Source: an uncultured Alphaproteobacteria bacterium (GTDB lineage: Bacteria; Pseudomonadota; Alphaproteobacteria; HIMB59; GCA-002718135). From it: 64,000 bases of DNA. The DNA is taken from positions 98,815-162,814 of the forward strand of contig CACMQB010000004.1 of the NCBI GenBank assembly GCA_902615745.1, written 5' to 3'. Position numbers and translations under genes: made by a program. Shown here one piece after another: positions 26,844 through 34,761 of the stretch. Numbering within the stretch: the stretch's first letter is position 1; each line of letters starts with the position of its first letter. The notes beneath the pieces are model-generated. The model did not search any database. It worked only from the letters and a program-made list of their open reading frames with translations, and had not been told where the DNA came from.

Positions 26844-27503
26844 ATGAAATACAAAGCATTACTTTTTGGATCAATTGGAACACTGATTGAATCTTCTAAT
26901 ATCCAACGTAATTCATTTAACGAAGCCTTTAAAGAAGCTGGTTTAGATTGGTATTGGGACGAGCAAGATTATAGAATTTTATTAAAAAAATCAGGTGGCA
27001 CTAAGAGAGTAGAAGATTTTGCAGAAAAAAATAACATCAATGTTAATGCATCACAAATTAGAGATAGAAAAACAGAATTATTTAGTTCATTCATTATTCA
27101 AAACAAACAAAAATTAAGAGAAAGTGTTTATGAAATGATTAGATATACTAAAGATAATAATATTAAACTTGCATTCTCAACTTCTACAACTGTAAATAAT
27201 GTAGAAGCTGTATTTGAAAGTCTTTCTAATCAAATTTCAAAAGCGGATTTTGATTTTATTGGAAATAGATCATTTGTTAACAATGAAAAACCTCATCCAG
27301 AGATATATAAAGTAACACTAGAAAAATTAAATTTAAAACCTGAAGAATGTCTTGCAATTGAAGATACAGAGGAAAGTAGTAATGCCGCTGTTAATGCAAG
27401 TGTTAAATGTATTGCATTTCCAGGTGATTTTCACAAAGAAGATAAATTTGATATGTGCATCAAAAAAATGAATTTATTAGATCAAACCATTTTTTCATTG
27501 TAA
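26844..27503 (+). CDS. HAD-like protein (CbbY/beta-phosphoglucomutase type) lacking the catalytic aspartates
   Basis: A 219-residue HAD-superfamily protein with cap domain. Motif I, normally DxDGTL, reads LFGSIGTLIE at about residues 7-16: both catalytic aspartates are replaced (by Gly and Ile). Motif II-like AFSTST, motif III NEKPHPEIY and motif IV AIEDTEESSNAA are still recognisable. Without the nucleophile, ordinary phosphatase or mutase chemistry is unlikely. I recall the same GSIGTL variant in other alphaproteobacterial proteins, so this may be a conserved family rather than decay. It sits between the ABC permeases and the SDR. Confidence 0.8.
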   Translation: MKYKALLFGSIGTLIESSNIQRNSFNEAFKEAGLDWYWDEQDYRILLKKSGGTKRVEDFAEKNNINVNASQIRDRKTELFSSFIIQNKQKLRESVYEMIRYTKDNNIKLAFSTSTTVNNVEAVFESLSNQISKADFDFIGNRSFVNNEKPHPEIYKVTLEKLNLKPEECLAIEDTEESSNAAVNASVKCIAFPGDFHKEDKFDMCIKKMNLLDQTIFSL

Positions 27504-27516
27504 ATTATACGTATAA

Positions 27517-28284
27517 ATGTTTCTAAAAAAATTCGAAGTAAAAGATAAGACTGCGCTTGTTACAGGTGCAGGTAAAGGGATTGGTAAAGCATCTGCAATC
27601 GCACTGGCAGAAGCTGGAGCAAATTTAATAATTATAAGTAGAACAGAAAAAGATCTTATAGCTGTTAAAAACCAAATTAAAAAAATTAAAAGAAAATGCA
27701 ACTACTTTGTTTGTGATGTAACAAATTTAAAAGAAATAAAAAAAATATTTTCTAAAATTCCAAAATTAGACATACTAGTAAATAACGCTGGAACAAATAG
27801 GCCAGAATATTTTACTAAAATTAAAAGAAAAGATATGAGTGAAGTGGTTGATCTTAATATTAAAGCATCATTTGATATTGCTCAATTAGCAACAAAAATT
27901 ATGCTAAAATCAACAAATAGAAAAAAAAGTGGTGGATCAATTATAAATATTTCATCTCAGTTAGGTAAAGTTGGAGCTCCTCTTAGAAGTGTTTACAATA
28001 TGACCAAGTTTGGCGTTGAAGGTCTAACTAAAGGAATGGCTATCGATTTAGCAAAACACAACATTAGAGTTAATTCAGTTTGCCCTACATTTGTTGAAAC
28101 TCCTATGGTTAAAAAATTTTTCAAAGATAAAAATTTTAAAAAATCTGTTATTGAAAATATACCTTTAGGAAAAGTAGCAACAGAAAGTGATATTGCTAGT
28201 GCAGTAGTGTATCTTGCTTCTGATGCTGCATCGATGATAACTGGCTCTTCATTAGTAATTGATGGAGGATGGACTGCTAAATAA
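27517..28284 (+). CDS. Short-chain dehydrogenase/reductase (FabG-like)
   Basis: A classical SDR of 255 residues: VTGAGKGIGKAS (NAD(P) binding), NNAGTN, catalytic Ser in NISSQLG, YNMTK with catalytic Tyr and Lys, and a C-terminal GSSLVIDGGWTAK. Members next to sugar importers usually oxidise polyols, aldonates or lactones; the substrate here is unknown. It lies 13 bases after the HAD-like gene and shares a TAATG junction with the downstream SnoaL gene, so it belongs to the LacI-linked importer operon. Confidence 0.92.
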   Translation: MFLKKFEVKDKTALVTGAGKGIGKASAIALAEAGANLIIISRTEKDLIAVKNQIKKIKRKCNYFVCDVTNLKEIKKIFSKIPKLDILVNNAGTNRPEYFTKIKRKDMSEVVDLNIKASFDIAQLATKIMLKSTNRKKSGGSIINISSQLGKVGAPLRSVYNMTKFGVEGLTKGMAIDLAKHNIRVNSVCPTFVETPMVKKFFKDKNFKKSVIENIPLGKVATESDIASAVVYLASDAASMITGSSLVIDGGWTAK

Positions 28285-29357
28285 TGATTTCTAGAGAATT
28301 AAAAAATTTTTTTGCCAACTATCAGATTGCAACTCAAACATTTAACAAAAAGACAATTGAAAAATCATTAAGCAATTATTTTACAAAAGAATCTTTATTT
28401 AATTTTTGCCATCCTTTTGGAACTTTTAAAGGTTTAAATAATTTTCTTTCTAAATGTATTTTGCCATTATTGGATAGTATCCCTGATCTAGAAAGAAGAG
28501 ATATGATTATTATGGCGGGAAAAACCCCTGAAGGGCAAAAATGGATAGGTACAATGGGAAATTATATGGGAACTTTTATAAAACCATACTTAGATATTCC
28601 ACCAACAGGCAATTTAATTCATATGCGCTATCATGAGTTTTTTAAAATAGAGGAAAATAAAATTACTGAAGTACAATCTATTTGGGACTTACCTGAAATT
28701 ATGATGCAAGCAAATGCATGGCCAATGTCTCCTCAACTTGGTGCATTTCTTTGTACCCCAGCTCCTATGACTGGAGATGGCTTGTCAATAAATGGAGAAA
28801 AGAAAGAAAATTTTGATCATGTTATAGATATGTTAAATGATTTATCCTTACATCCTAAAAATCCAGATCCAAAAATTATGAATCTAGAAAAATATTGGCA
28901 CCCAAATCTTAATTGGTACGGACCAGCCGGAATTGGAACAGGTAGAGGTATAGCAGGTTTCAGACATTGGCATCAAATCCCATTTTTAAGAGCAATGCCA
29001 GATAGAAAAGGTGGTTCATCAAATGAAAAATTAGCCACCGATGGCATGGAAGATTTGCAAACACACTGGATACATGAAGGAAATTATGTGTGTGAAACAG
29101 GTTGGCCTAATATGAGATTAACAATAACCAATGATGGCTGGATGGGTATTGCTCCATCAAATCAAGCACTAGAAATGAGAAGTCTAGATTTCTGGAGGCT
29201 AGAAAATGGTTTGATTAGAGAAAATTGGGTCTTAATTGATTTACTTGATATTTATAGACAAATTGGAATCAATATATTTGACAGAATTAAAGAGTTTAAT
29301 AAAGCTCGTCAAACAGGACATATCAATTTATCTGATGGATTAGATGTTTTAAAGTAG
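28284..29357 (+). CDS. Tandem SnoaL/NTF2-like domain protein, paralogue 3
   Basis: A 357-residue protein with two SnoaL-like halves, clearly paralogous to 18002-19099. Shared anchors are IPDLERR/FPDLERR, a GxMGxYMGTF-like strand, MRYHEF, a TGDG linker, YWHPNLNWYGPAGIGTGRG and the closing RENWVLIDLLDIYRQIGI. The C-terminal half has an extra loop near MPDRKGG. Function unknown. It ends the importer operon and abuts the opposing EamA gene with zero spacing. Having paralogues on both sides of the LacI gene argues that both operons serve one pathway. Confidence 0.7.
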   Translation: MISRELKNFFANYQIATQTFNKKTIEKSLSNYFTKESLFNFCHPFGTFKGLNNFLSKCILPLLDSIPDLERRDMIIMAGKTPEGQKWIGTMGNYMGTFIKPYLDIPPTGNLIHMRYHEFFKIEENKITEVQSIWDLPEIMMQANAWPMSPQLGAFLCTPAPMTGDGLSINGEKKENFDHVIDMLNDLSLHPKNPDPKIMNLEKYWHPNLNWYGPAGIGTGRGIAGFRHWHQIPFLRAMPDRKGGSSNEKLATDGMEDLQTHWIHEGNYVCETGWPNMRLTITNDGWMGIAPSNQALEMRSLDFWRLENGLIRENWVLIDLLDIYRQIGINIFDRIKEFNKARQTGHINLSDGLDVLK

Positions 29358-30215
29358 CTAATTTTCCTTATTAATAAAATAAGTTGCTACGATTACAATT
29401 ATACCACCAATAAAAGTAATTAAAGTTGGTATTTCATAAAAAATTATAAACGTTAACAAAACACCAAATACAGGAAATAAAGCGTAAAATGGAAATACTC
29501 TATTAACAGGATACATTCTATATAAATAGAACATCGACATGTGAGCAGCGATTGAAACAAAGATACCTGAATGCAATATTAATAACCATGACTGAAAACT
29601 AATATTTTTTATTTCATTTAATGTTTGTCCTTCAAATATTGAAGATGAAATAATTAGTAATACAAATCCAACTAGTCCCATTACTGCATTTGTGAGAGTG
29701 ACTTCTAAATCTTTTAGGTACCTAGAAAATACTTGTGCACTAGCATAGAAGAATGCCATTAACGTAATTAAGAATAATGCAAAAATTTCATTTCTTATTA
29801 ATGGATCAAAGCCCAATAAAATGATGCCAAAAAAAGAAATAAATATTAGTAACCATTTTTTAATACTTACTTTCTCTTTTAAAAAAAATGAGCTTAATAA
29901 TATTGCAAATGGTACAGCCAATTGAGAACCAATAATTATTGGAGAAACTATATTTGCTTCATTTAAAGATAATGTCATAAAAACATTTGCTAAAAAACCC
30001 ATAGCAATTGAAAAAAAGAGAAGTGGTAACCAGTATTTTTTTTCAGGAATTCTAAATCGCCAAAAAGGCAAAAGACATATGAAAACCACTAACATTCTTA
30101 AACTTCCCATTAATAATGGAGGTACATTTTCATTAAAAATAACTTTCTGAACAGGGTAGGCACTTCCAAATAAAAAGGTGATTATTAAAATTAAAAAGTA
30201 ATGTCTTAAAAGCAT
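29358..30215 (-). CDS. EamA/DMT-family transporter
   Basis: A 285-residue membrane protein with about ten hydrophobic helices in two EamA repeats, starting with LLRHYFLILIITFLFGSAYP and including NEANIVSPIIIGSQLAVPFA in the first repeat. DMT transporters export or import small metabolites; the cargo is unknown. It follows the phosphotransacetylase-like gene by 23 bases on the same strand, so it may be co-transcribed and could move a sulfonate or by-product, which is speculation. Confidence 0.88.
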   Translation of the reverse strand: MLLRHYFLILIITFLFGSAYPVQKVIFNENVPPLLMGSLRMLVVFICLLPFWRFRIPEKKYWLPLLFFSIAMGFLANVFMTLSLNEANIVSPIIIGSQLAVPFAILLSSFFLKEKVSIKKWLLIFISFFGIILLGFDPLIRNEIFALFLITLMAFFYASAQVFSRYLKDLEVTLTNAVMGLVGFVLLIISSSIFEGQTLNEIKNISFQSWLLILHSGIFVSIAAHMSMFYLYRMYPVNRVFPFYALFPVFGVLLTFIIFYEIPTLITFIGGIIVIVATYFINKEN

Positions 30216-30238
30216 TCGAGCTAAAATTTATCTACTAA

Positions 30239-31138
30239 TTAGTTATTTGCAGCAACTACAGCTGCCATAATTGATGCAAGTTTAGAATTTTTACTATCTG
30301 CTCTACTAGGAACCACAACTGGTACTTTACCACCAATTACTATTCCTGCAGCACATGCGTTCATAAAATAAACCATTATTTTAGATAAAGAATTTCCAGT
30401 TTCTAAATTAGGCACTAATAGTATATCAGCATCACCAGCAACATCATTTTTGATTCCTTTTATTGTAGCCGCTTCCTCAGAAACAGCATTATCAAAAGCA
30501 AGTGGTCCATGAATAAAAGCATTAATTTTTTCTGCTAACGCAAGTTCCATAACTTTTTTGGCATCAACTGAACTTGGCATACTGTCAATTGGATCTTCTG
30601 TGCCTGATAAAATTGCCACTTTTGGTTTGCTGATGTTTAATTTATTACAAAACTGAACAGCATTTTTGAGAATCTGTAATTTAATATCAACTCTTGGTAA
30701 AACATTTAAGGCGCCATCAGTGATAAAAAGGGGTTTTTTAAGCTGTGGTGTAGTCATATGCCAAATATGACTTAATCTTCTACCATCAAGTAAATTAAAT
30801 TCTTTTTTTAAATAAGAGCGCATTAAAATATCAGTATGAAGATTCCCTTTAATGATGATTTTACTTTTATTTTCATTAGAAATTTGACAAGCAATTGAAG
30901 CACTATCCTCTTCATCTTTTGCCTCTACAATATTAAAATTTGCAATATCCAAACTTAATTTTTTCGCTGTTTCAGCAAATAAACTTTTATTTCCAATTAA
31001 AGTTGGATCGATGAGGTTCATATTCTTACCTTCAATTACAGCTGATAAGATGCTTTCTTGATTGGGGCACACAACTGCTGCTGGTATGTTGGGAGTCTCT
31101 AAAGCTTTACTTTTAAGATCTTCTGGTAATGTGCTCAT
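30239..31138 (-). CDS. Phosphate acetyl/butyryltransferase-like protein
   Basis: The 299-residue protein matches the PTA/PTB family (short Ptb/MaeB-C-terminal type): FITDGALNVLPRVDIKLQIL, VAILSGTEDPIDSMPSSVDA, FIHGPLAFDNAVS, GDADILLVPNLETGNSL and ACAAGIVIGGKVPVVVPSR run in family order. It would convert acetyl phosphate and CoA to acetyl-CoA. It is divergent from the omega-amino-acid aminotransferase gene, which points to a role in processing the acetyl phosphate that Xsc releases during taurine catabolism. Butyryl specificity cannot be excluded from sequence. Confidence 0.85.
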   Translation of the reverse strand: MSTLPEDLKSKALETPNIPAAVVCPNQESILSAVIEGKNMNLIDPTLIGNKSLFAETAKKLSLDIANFNIVEAKDEEDSASIACQISNENKSKIIIKGNLHTDILMRSYLKKEFNLLDGRRLSHIWHMTTPQLKKPLFITDGALNVLPRVDIKLQILKNAVQFCNKLNISKPKVAILSGTEDPIDSMPSSVDAKKVMELALAEKINAFIHGPLAFDNAVSEEAATIKGIKNDVAGDADILLVPNLETGNSLSKIMVYFMNACAAGIVIGGKVPVVVPSRADSKNSKLASIMAAVVAANN

Positions 31139-31180
31139 ATTTGGTATTCTCTCTATACCACTGCTACAATTTTTCCTATG

Positions 31181-31206
31181 ATATTTCTTTATTGTGTAAG
31201 AAATAT
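31181..31206. promoter_or_regulatory. Inverted repeat in divergent Pta-like/aminotransferase spacer
   Basis: ATATTTCTT at 31181-31189 is perfectly inverted as AAGAAATAT at 31198-31206 with an 8-base spacer. It lies in the 114-base spacer between two divergent genes that both fit taurine catabolism. A nearby TTATCGATAA (31215-31224) is a second 10-base palindrome. Either could be an operator; no regulator gene is adjacent. Confidence 0.4.
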
Positions 31207-31252
31207 TCTTTGATTTATCGATAATTTCATATACTCAATCTTTAAGGAAAAA

Positions 31253-32593
31253 ATGGACTTAGAAAAAAGAACTGAAATACCTAATTCATTAGAAGAACAT
31301 TGGATGCCATTTACATCTAATAGAGACTATAAAAATAGTCCAAGATTAATGGTTAAGGCAGAAGGTGTTTATTACACTGATCATTATGGAAATAAATTAA
31401 TTGATGCTAGCTCAGGATTATTTTGTAGTCCAGCGGGTCATTCAAGACCAGAAATAAGAGAAGCAGTATCAAAACAATTAGAGCAATTAGATTATGTTCA
31501 ACCATTTCAACAAGGTTTTGGCGGTTCATTTGATTTAGCTAGAAAAGTTTCAAAACATACGCCCGAAGATTTAAATAAAATATTTTTTACTATTTGTGGT
31601 TCATCAGCTGTTGAAACAGCAATTAAAACAGCCATAGCATATTTTAAAGCAAAAGGAGAAGGTCATAGATCTCACATAGTGGGAAGAGAAAGAGGTTATC
31701 ATGGAATGAATATTGGAGGAATTTCTGTTGGTGGAATGATTGCTAATAGAAAAACTTTCTCAAATATTCTCATGCCAAATGTACATCATCTAAGACATAC
31801 TCATTTACCTGAAAATTTATTTGTAAAAGGCGAACCTGAAACAGGTGCTGATCTAGCAGATGATCTTGAAAGAATTGCTGGTAACATAGGTGCTGAAAAT
31901 ATTGCAGCATGTATTGTTGAGCCAGTAGCAGGATCAACAGGAACTTTAGTTCCGCCAAAAGGATATTTAAAAAGACTAAGAGAAATTTGTGACAAACATG
32001 GAATTCTTTTAATTTTTGATGAAGTTATTACTGGCTGGGGAAGAATGGGCGCTCCATTTGCAGCCCAAGCTTTTGATGTTTGTCCTGATATCATGACAAT
32101 GGCTAAAGCAATTACTAATGGTGTTGTGCCTTTAGGAGCAGTAGCTTCACGTGATCATATCTATGACACTATTCTTGATGCTTCACCGACAGGAGCTATA
32201 GAATTTTTTCATGGCTATACTTATTCCGCCATACCTGTTTCAATGGCAGCAGGTTTAGCAATGCAAGATATAATAGAGAAAGAAGATTTATTTAATAGAG
32301 CTAAAGATATGTCTCCATATTTCTTAGATGGTTTATTTACATTGAAAGACTTAGATATCATTACTGATATAAGAGGATATGGAATGATGGGAGGAATTGA
32401 CATTAAAATGGATGAGCGTTTAGGCAAAGCTGGATATGCTTGTTTTAAAAAATTATTTGAAGCAGGTTTAAGCTTAAAAGCAACAGGTGATTGCTTAATC
32501 GTTGCACCTCCTTTTACTTGTGAAAAAAAACATATTGATGAGATAATTGAAAAATTAAGAACAGGCATCTCAAACTATATGCATGACAGATAA
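31253..32593 (+). CDS. Omega-amino acid-pyruvate aminotransferase (taurine/hypotaurine type inferred)
   Basis: A class III PLP aminotransferase of 446 residues. The start LEEHWMPFTSNRDYKNSPR and the segments FTICGSSAVETAIKTA, GRERGYHGMNIGG, IVEPVAGSTGTLVPPKGYL, LIFDEVITGWGRMG (PLP Asp) and MTMAKAITNG (PLP Lys) follow omega-amino acid-pyruvate aminotransferases closely. It shares a TAATG junction with alanine dehydrogenase, which would regenerate pyruvate, and is divergent from the Pta-like gene. With xsc in the window, taurine or hypotaurine is the likely donor; beta-alanine is an alternative. Confidence 0.85.
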   Translation: MDLEKRTEIPNSLEEHWMPFTSNRDYKNSPRLMVKAEGVYYTDHYGNKLIDASSGLFCSPAGHSRPEIREAVSKQLEQLDYVQPFQQGFGGSFDLARKVSKHTPEDLNKIFFTICGSSAVETAIKTAIAYFKAKGEGHRSHIVGRERGYHGMNIGGISVGGMIANRKTFSNILMPNVHHLRHTHLPENLFVKGEPETGADLADDLERIAGNIGAENIAACIVEPVAGSTGTLVPPKGYLKRLREICDKHGILLIFDEVITGWGRMGAPFAAQAFDVCPDIMTMAKAITNGVVPLGAVASRDHIYDTILDASPTGAIEFFHGYTYSAIPVSMAAGLAMQDIIEKEDLFNRAKDMSPYFLDGLFTLKDLDIITDIRGYGMMGGIDIKMDERLGKAGYACFKKLFEAGLSLKATGDCLIVAPPFTCEKKHIDEIIEKLRTGISNYMHDR

Positions 32594-33708
32594 TGAAAAT
32601 AGGTGTTCCCTCTGAGATTAAAGCTCAGGAGTCTAGGGTTGGGCTTACTCCGCATAGTGTTAAAGAATTAGTAAAGGATAAGCATACTATTCTAATACAA
32701 AAAGATGCCGGTGCTGGTGCTGGATTTTCAAATAGTGATTATGAATTGTCAGGTGCAAAAATTGTAAATTCAGCTGAGGATATTTTCAATGATTCTGAAA
32801 TGATTGTAAAAGTAAAAGAACCTCTAATGAATGAAGTATCAATGATAAGAGAAAACCAAATTTTATTTACTTATTTACATCTTTCAGCTGCTCCAGAATT
32901 GACAAAGGGTTTAATTGATTCAAATTCAATTTGTATAGCTTATGAAACAGTAAGTGATCATAATAATAAATTACCACTTCTTGCACCTATGAGTGCTGTA
33001 GCCGGTAGAATGTCGATTCAAGCTGGTGCGTATTCACTTGAAAAACATAAGGGTGGAAGTGGTTTACTTTTAGGTGGTGCGCCTGGGGTTCAACCTGGAA
33101 ATGTCTTAATTTTAGGCGGAGGTGTTGTAGGAGAAAATGCAGCAATAATTGCTACCGGTATGCAAGCAAAAGTTTTTATTGTTGATAAATCAGAAAAAAG
33201 ATTAGAAGAATTACAAGAAAAATTTGGTGATAAAATAGAACCACTACACAGTGATAAAATAAATCTAAAAGATTATATTTCTGAATGTGATTTACTTATT
33301 GGCGGCGTACTTGTTCCAGGCTCTAATGCTCCAAAGATTATAACTAAGGACATGATAAAAGAGATGAAAAGTGGATCTGTAATTGTTGATGTTGCAATTG
33401 ATCAAGGTGGTTGTGTTGAAACTAGTAAACCAACAACTCATGCAAACCCTACATATGTTGTTGATGATGTTGTTCACTATTGTGTTGCAAATATGCCAGG
33501 GGGAGTTCCTAGAACTTCCACTCTTGCTTTAAATGCAGTGACTTTGCCATTTATTCAAAACTTAGCTTCTAATGGTTTTAATGATGCTTTAAAAAATGAT
33601 AAAAATTTTATGAATGGTTTAAATATTTTTAAAGGTGCTGTTACATATAAAGCTATTGCTGATGATTTAAATTATGATTATGCTAATCCAGAAACTTTAG
33701 TACACTAA
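32593..33708 (+). CDS. ald: Alanine dehydrogenase
   Basis: Ald converts L-alanine to pyruvate, ammonium and NADH. The 371-residue protein opens with MKIGVPSEIKAQESRVGLTP, has substrate residues Lys in VKVKEPL and His in YLHLSAAPEL, the NAD-binding segment ILGGGVVGENAAIIA, and the closing NMPGGVPRTSTLALN. Translational coupling to the upstream aminotransferase (TAATG) fits a role in recycling the amino group acceptor. The 3' end overlaps the opposing MetE-core gene by 4 bases. Confidence 0.96.
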   Translation: MKIGVPSEIKAQESRVGLTPHSVKELVKDKHTILIQKDAGAGAGFSNSDYELSGAKIVNSAEDIFNDSEMIVKVKEPLMNEVSMIRENQILFTYLHLSAAPELTKGLIDSNSICIAYETVSDHNNKLPLLAPMSAVAGRMSIQAGAYSLEKHKGGSGLLLGGAPGVQPGNVLILGGGVVGENAAIIATGMQAKVFIVDKSEKRLEELQEKFGDKIEPLHSDKINLKDYISECDLLIGGVLVPGSNAPKIITKDMIKEMKSGSVIVDVAIDQGGCVETSKPTTHANPTYVVDDVVHYCVANMPGGVPRTSTLALNAVTLPFIQNLASNGFNDALKNDKNFMNGLNIFKGAVTYKAIADDLNYDYANPETLVH

Positions 33709-34754
33709 AAACTATTAGAAGCTTCTACCATTATCTTTAATTTTATTTTTGCTAAATCTTTAGGTAAGTGACCAAGACCACAATCAGGAGCGACAATTAA
33801 TTGTTCCTTATCAATAAACCTTAATACATCATTTATTCTTGAGACAATTTCTTCTTTAGTCTCAACTTGAGAGCTTGCTATTTTTACTAAACCAAAAATA
33901 ACTTTTGTTTGTTTAAAATCTTTTAAAAAATTTAAATCATTATATCGATGAGCATCTTCAATAGAAACTGTATCTATAATTGACTCATCTAAAGCTTTAC
34001 TAATTTTACTGTAAGAATCTAAAGGCGCTTTAGGATAATCTATTGCATCTAATTTATCAGGATAGCCACAACATATATGAGTAATTTTTTCAATACTTTG
34101 ATTATTAATATCCTTAAAACATCTTTCTAGGTTTTTAATTCCAAAATTAAGAGCATTTTCTGGTTTTCTAGCAAACAACGGTTCATCGACTTGAATATAT
34201 TTGCATCCTGCATCAACCAATCTTTTAATCTCTACATTAATAGCATCAGCTAAATCTTCACCCATATGCTCATCTGAATCATAAAATGTATTTGCTATGG
34301 TGTCTGTTATAGTCATTGGTCCAGGAATAGTAATTTTCAAATCCTTATTGGTTAAACTCTGATTTTTTTTCCACTCTTCAACTAAAAAAGATTCTTTTGC
34401 TTTAACTTTTGAAGTTATTGTTGGTAACCAGCATTTATAATTCCCTGTCCTAGCAACTTTTTCTGTGAGATTTGTAAAATCAATTCCTTCTAAATATCTA
34501 CAATGATAGTGAATATAATTTTCTCTTCTAACTTCACCATCGGTTAGGATATCAATACCGCATTCTTCTTGATCACTAATTATTTCTTTGGTAGCTTTAT
34601 TAAATAACTCTTCAACATTATCGCCAATCTTTTTTATTTCATCTTCATAAAATTTAGTTGGATATTCTGTATCTGTACCACCAGAAGCATTGAACCAATC
34701 AGTTATTTTTAAGTAGCTTGGTTTGGGATAGGCGCCTATAACAGTCGTTAACAT
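33705..34754 (-). CDS. MetE-core protein 2 (cobalamin-independent methionine synthase II-like)
   Basis: The protein starts MLTTVIGAYPKPSYLK; the ATG at 34754 avoids overlap with the upstream sulfatase, whereas the longest reading frame would begin at 34805 inside it. At about 349 residues it has only the MetE catalytic barrel. Probable zinc ligands are His and Cys in THICCGYP, Glu in SIEDAHR and Cys in APDCGLGHLP. It differs from the 21155-22282 protein in almost all flanking sequence. It sits 7 bases after the sulfatase, suggesting a shared substrate. The methyl or alkyl donor is unknown. Confidence 0.8.
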   Translation of the reverse strand: MLTTVIGAYPKPSYLKITDWFNASGGTDTEYPTKFYEDEIKKIGDNVEELFNKATKEIISDQEECGIDILTDGEVRRENYIHYHCRYLEGIDFTNLTEKVARTGNYKCWLPTITSKVKAKESFLVEEWKKNQSLTNKDLKITIPGPMTITDTIANTFYDSDEHMGEDLADAINVEIKRLVDAGCKYIQVDEPLFARKPENALNFGIKNLERCFKDINNQSIEKITHICCGYPDKLDAIDYPKAPLDSYSKISKALDESIIDTVSIEDAHRYNDLNFLKDFKQTKVIFGLVKIASSQVETKEEIVSRINDVLRFIDKEQLIVAPDCGLGHLPKDLAKIKLKIMVEASNSF

Positions 34755-34761
34755 ATCTTTT

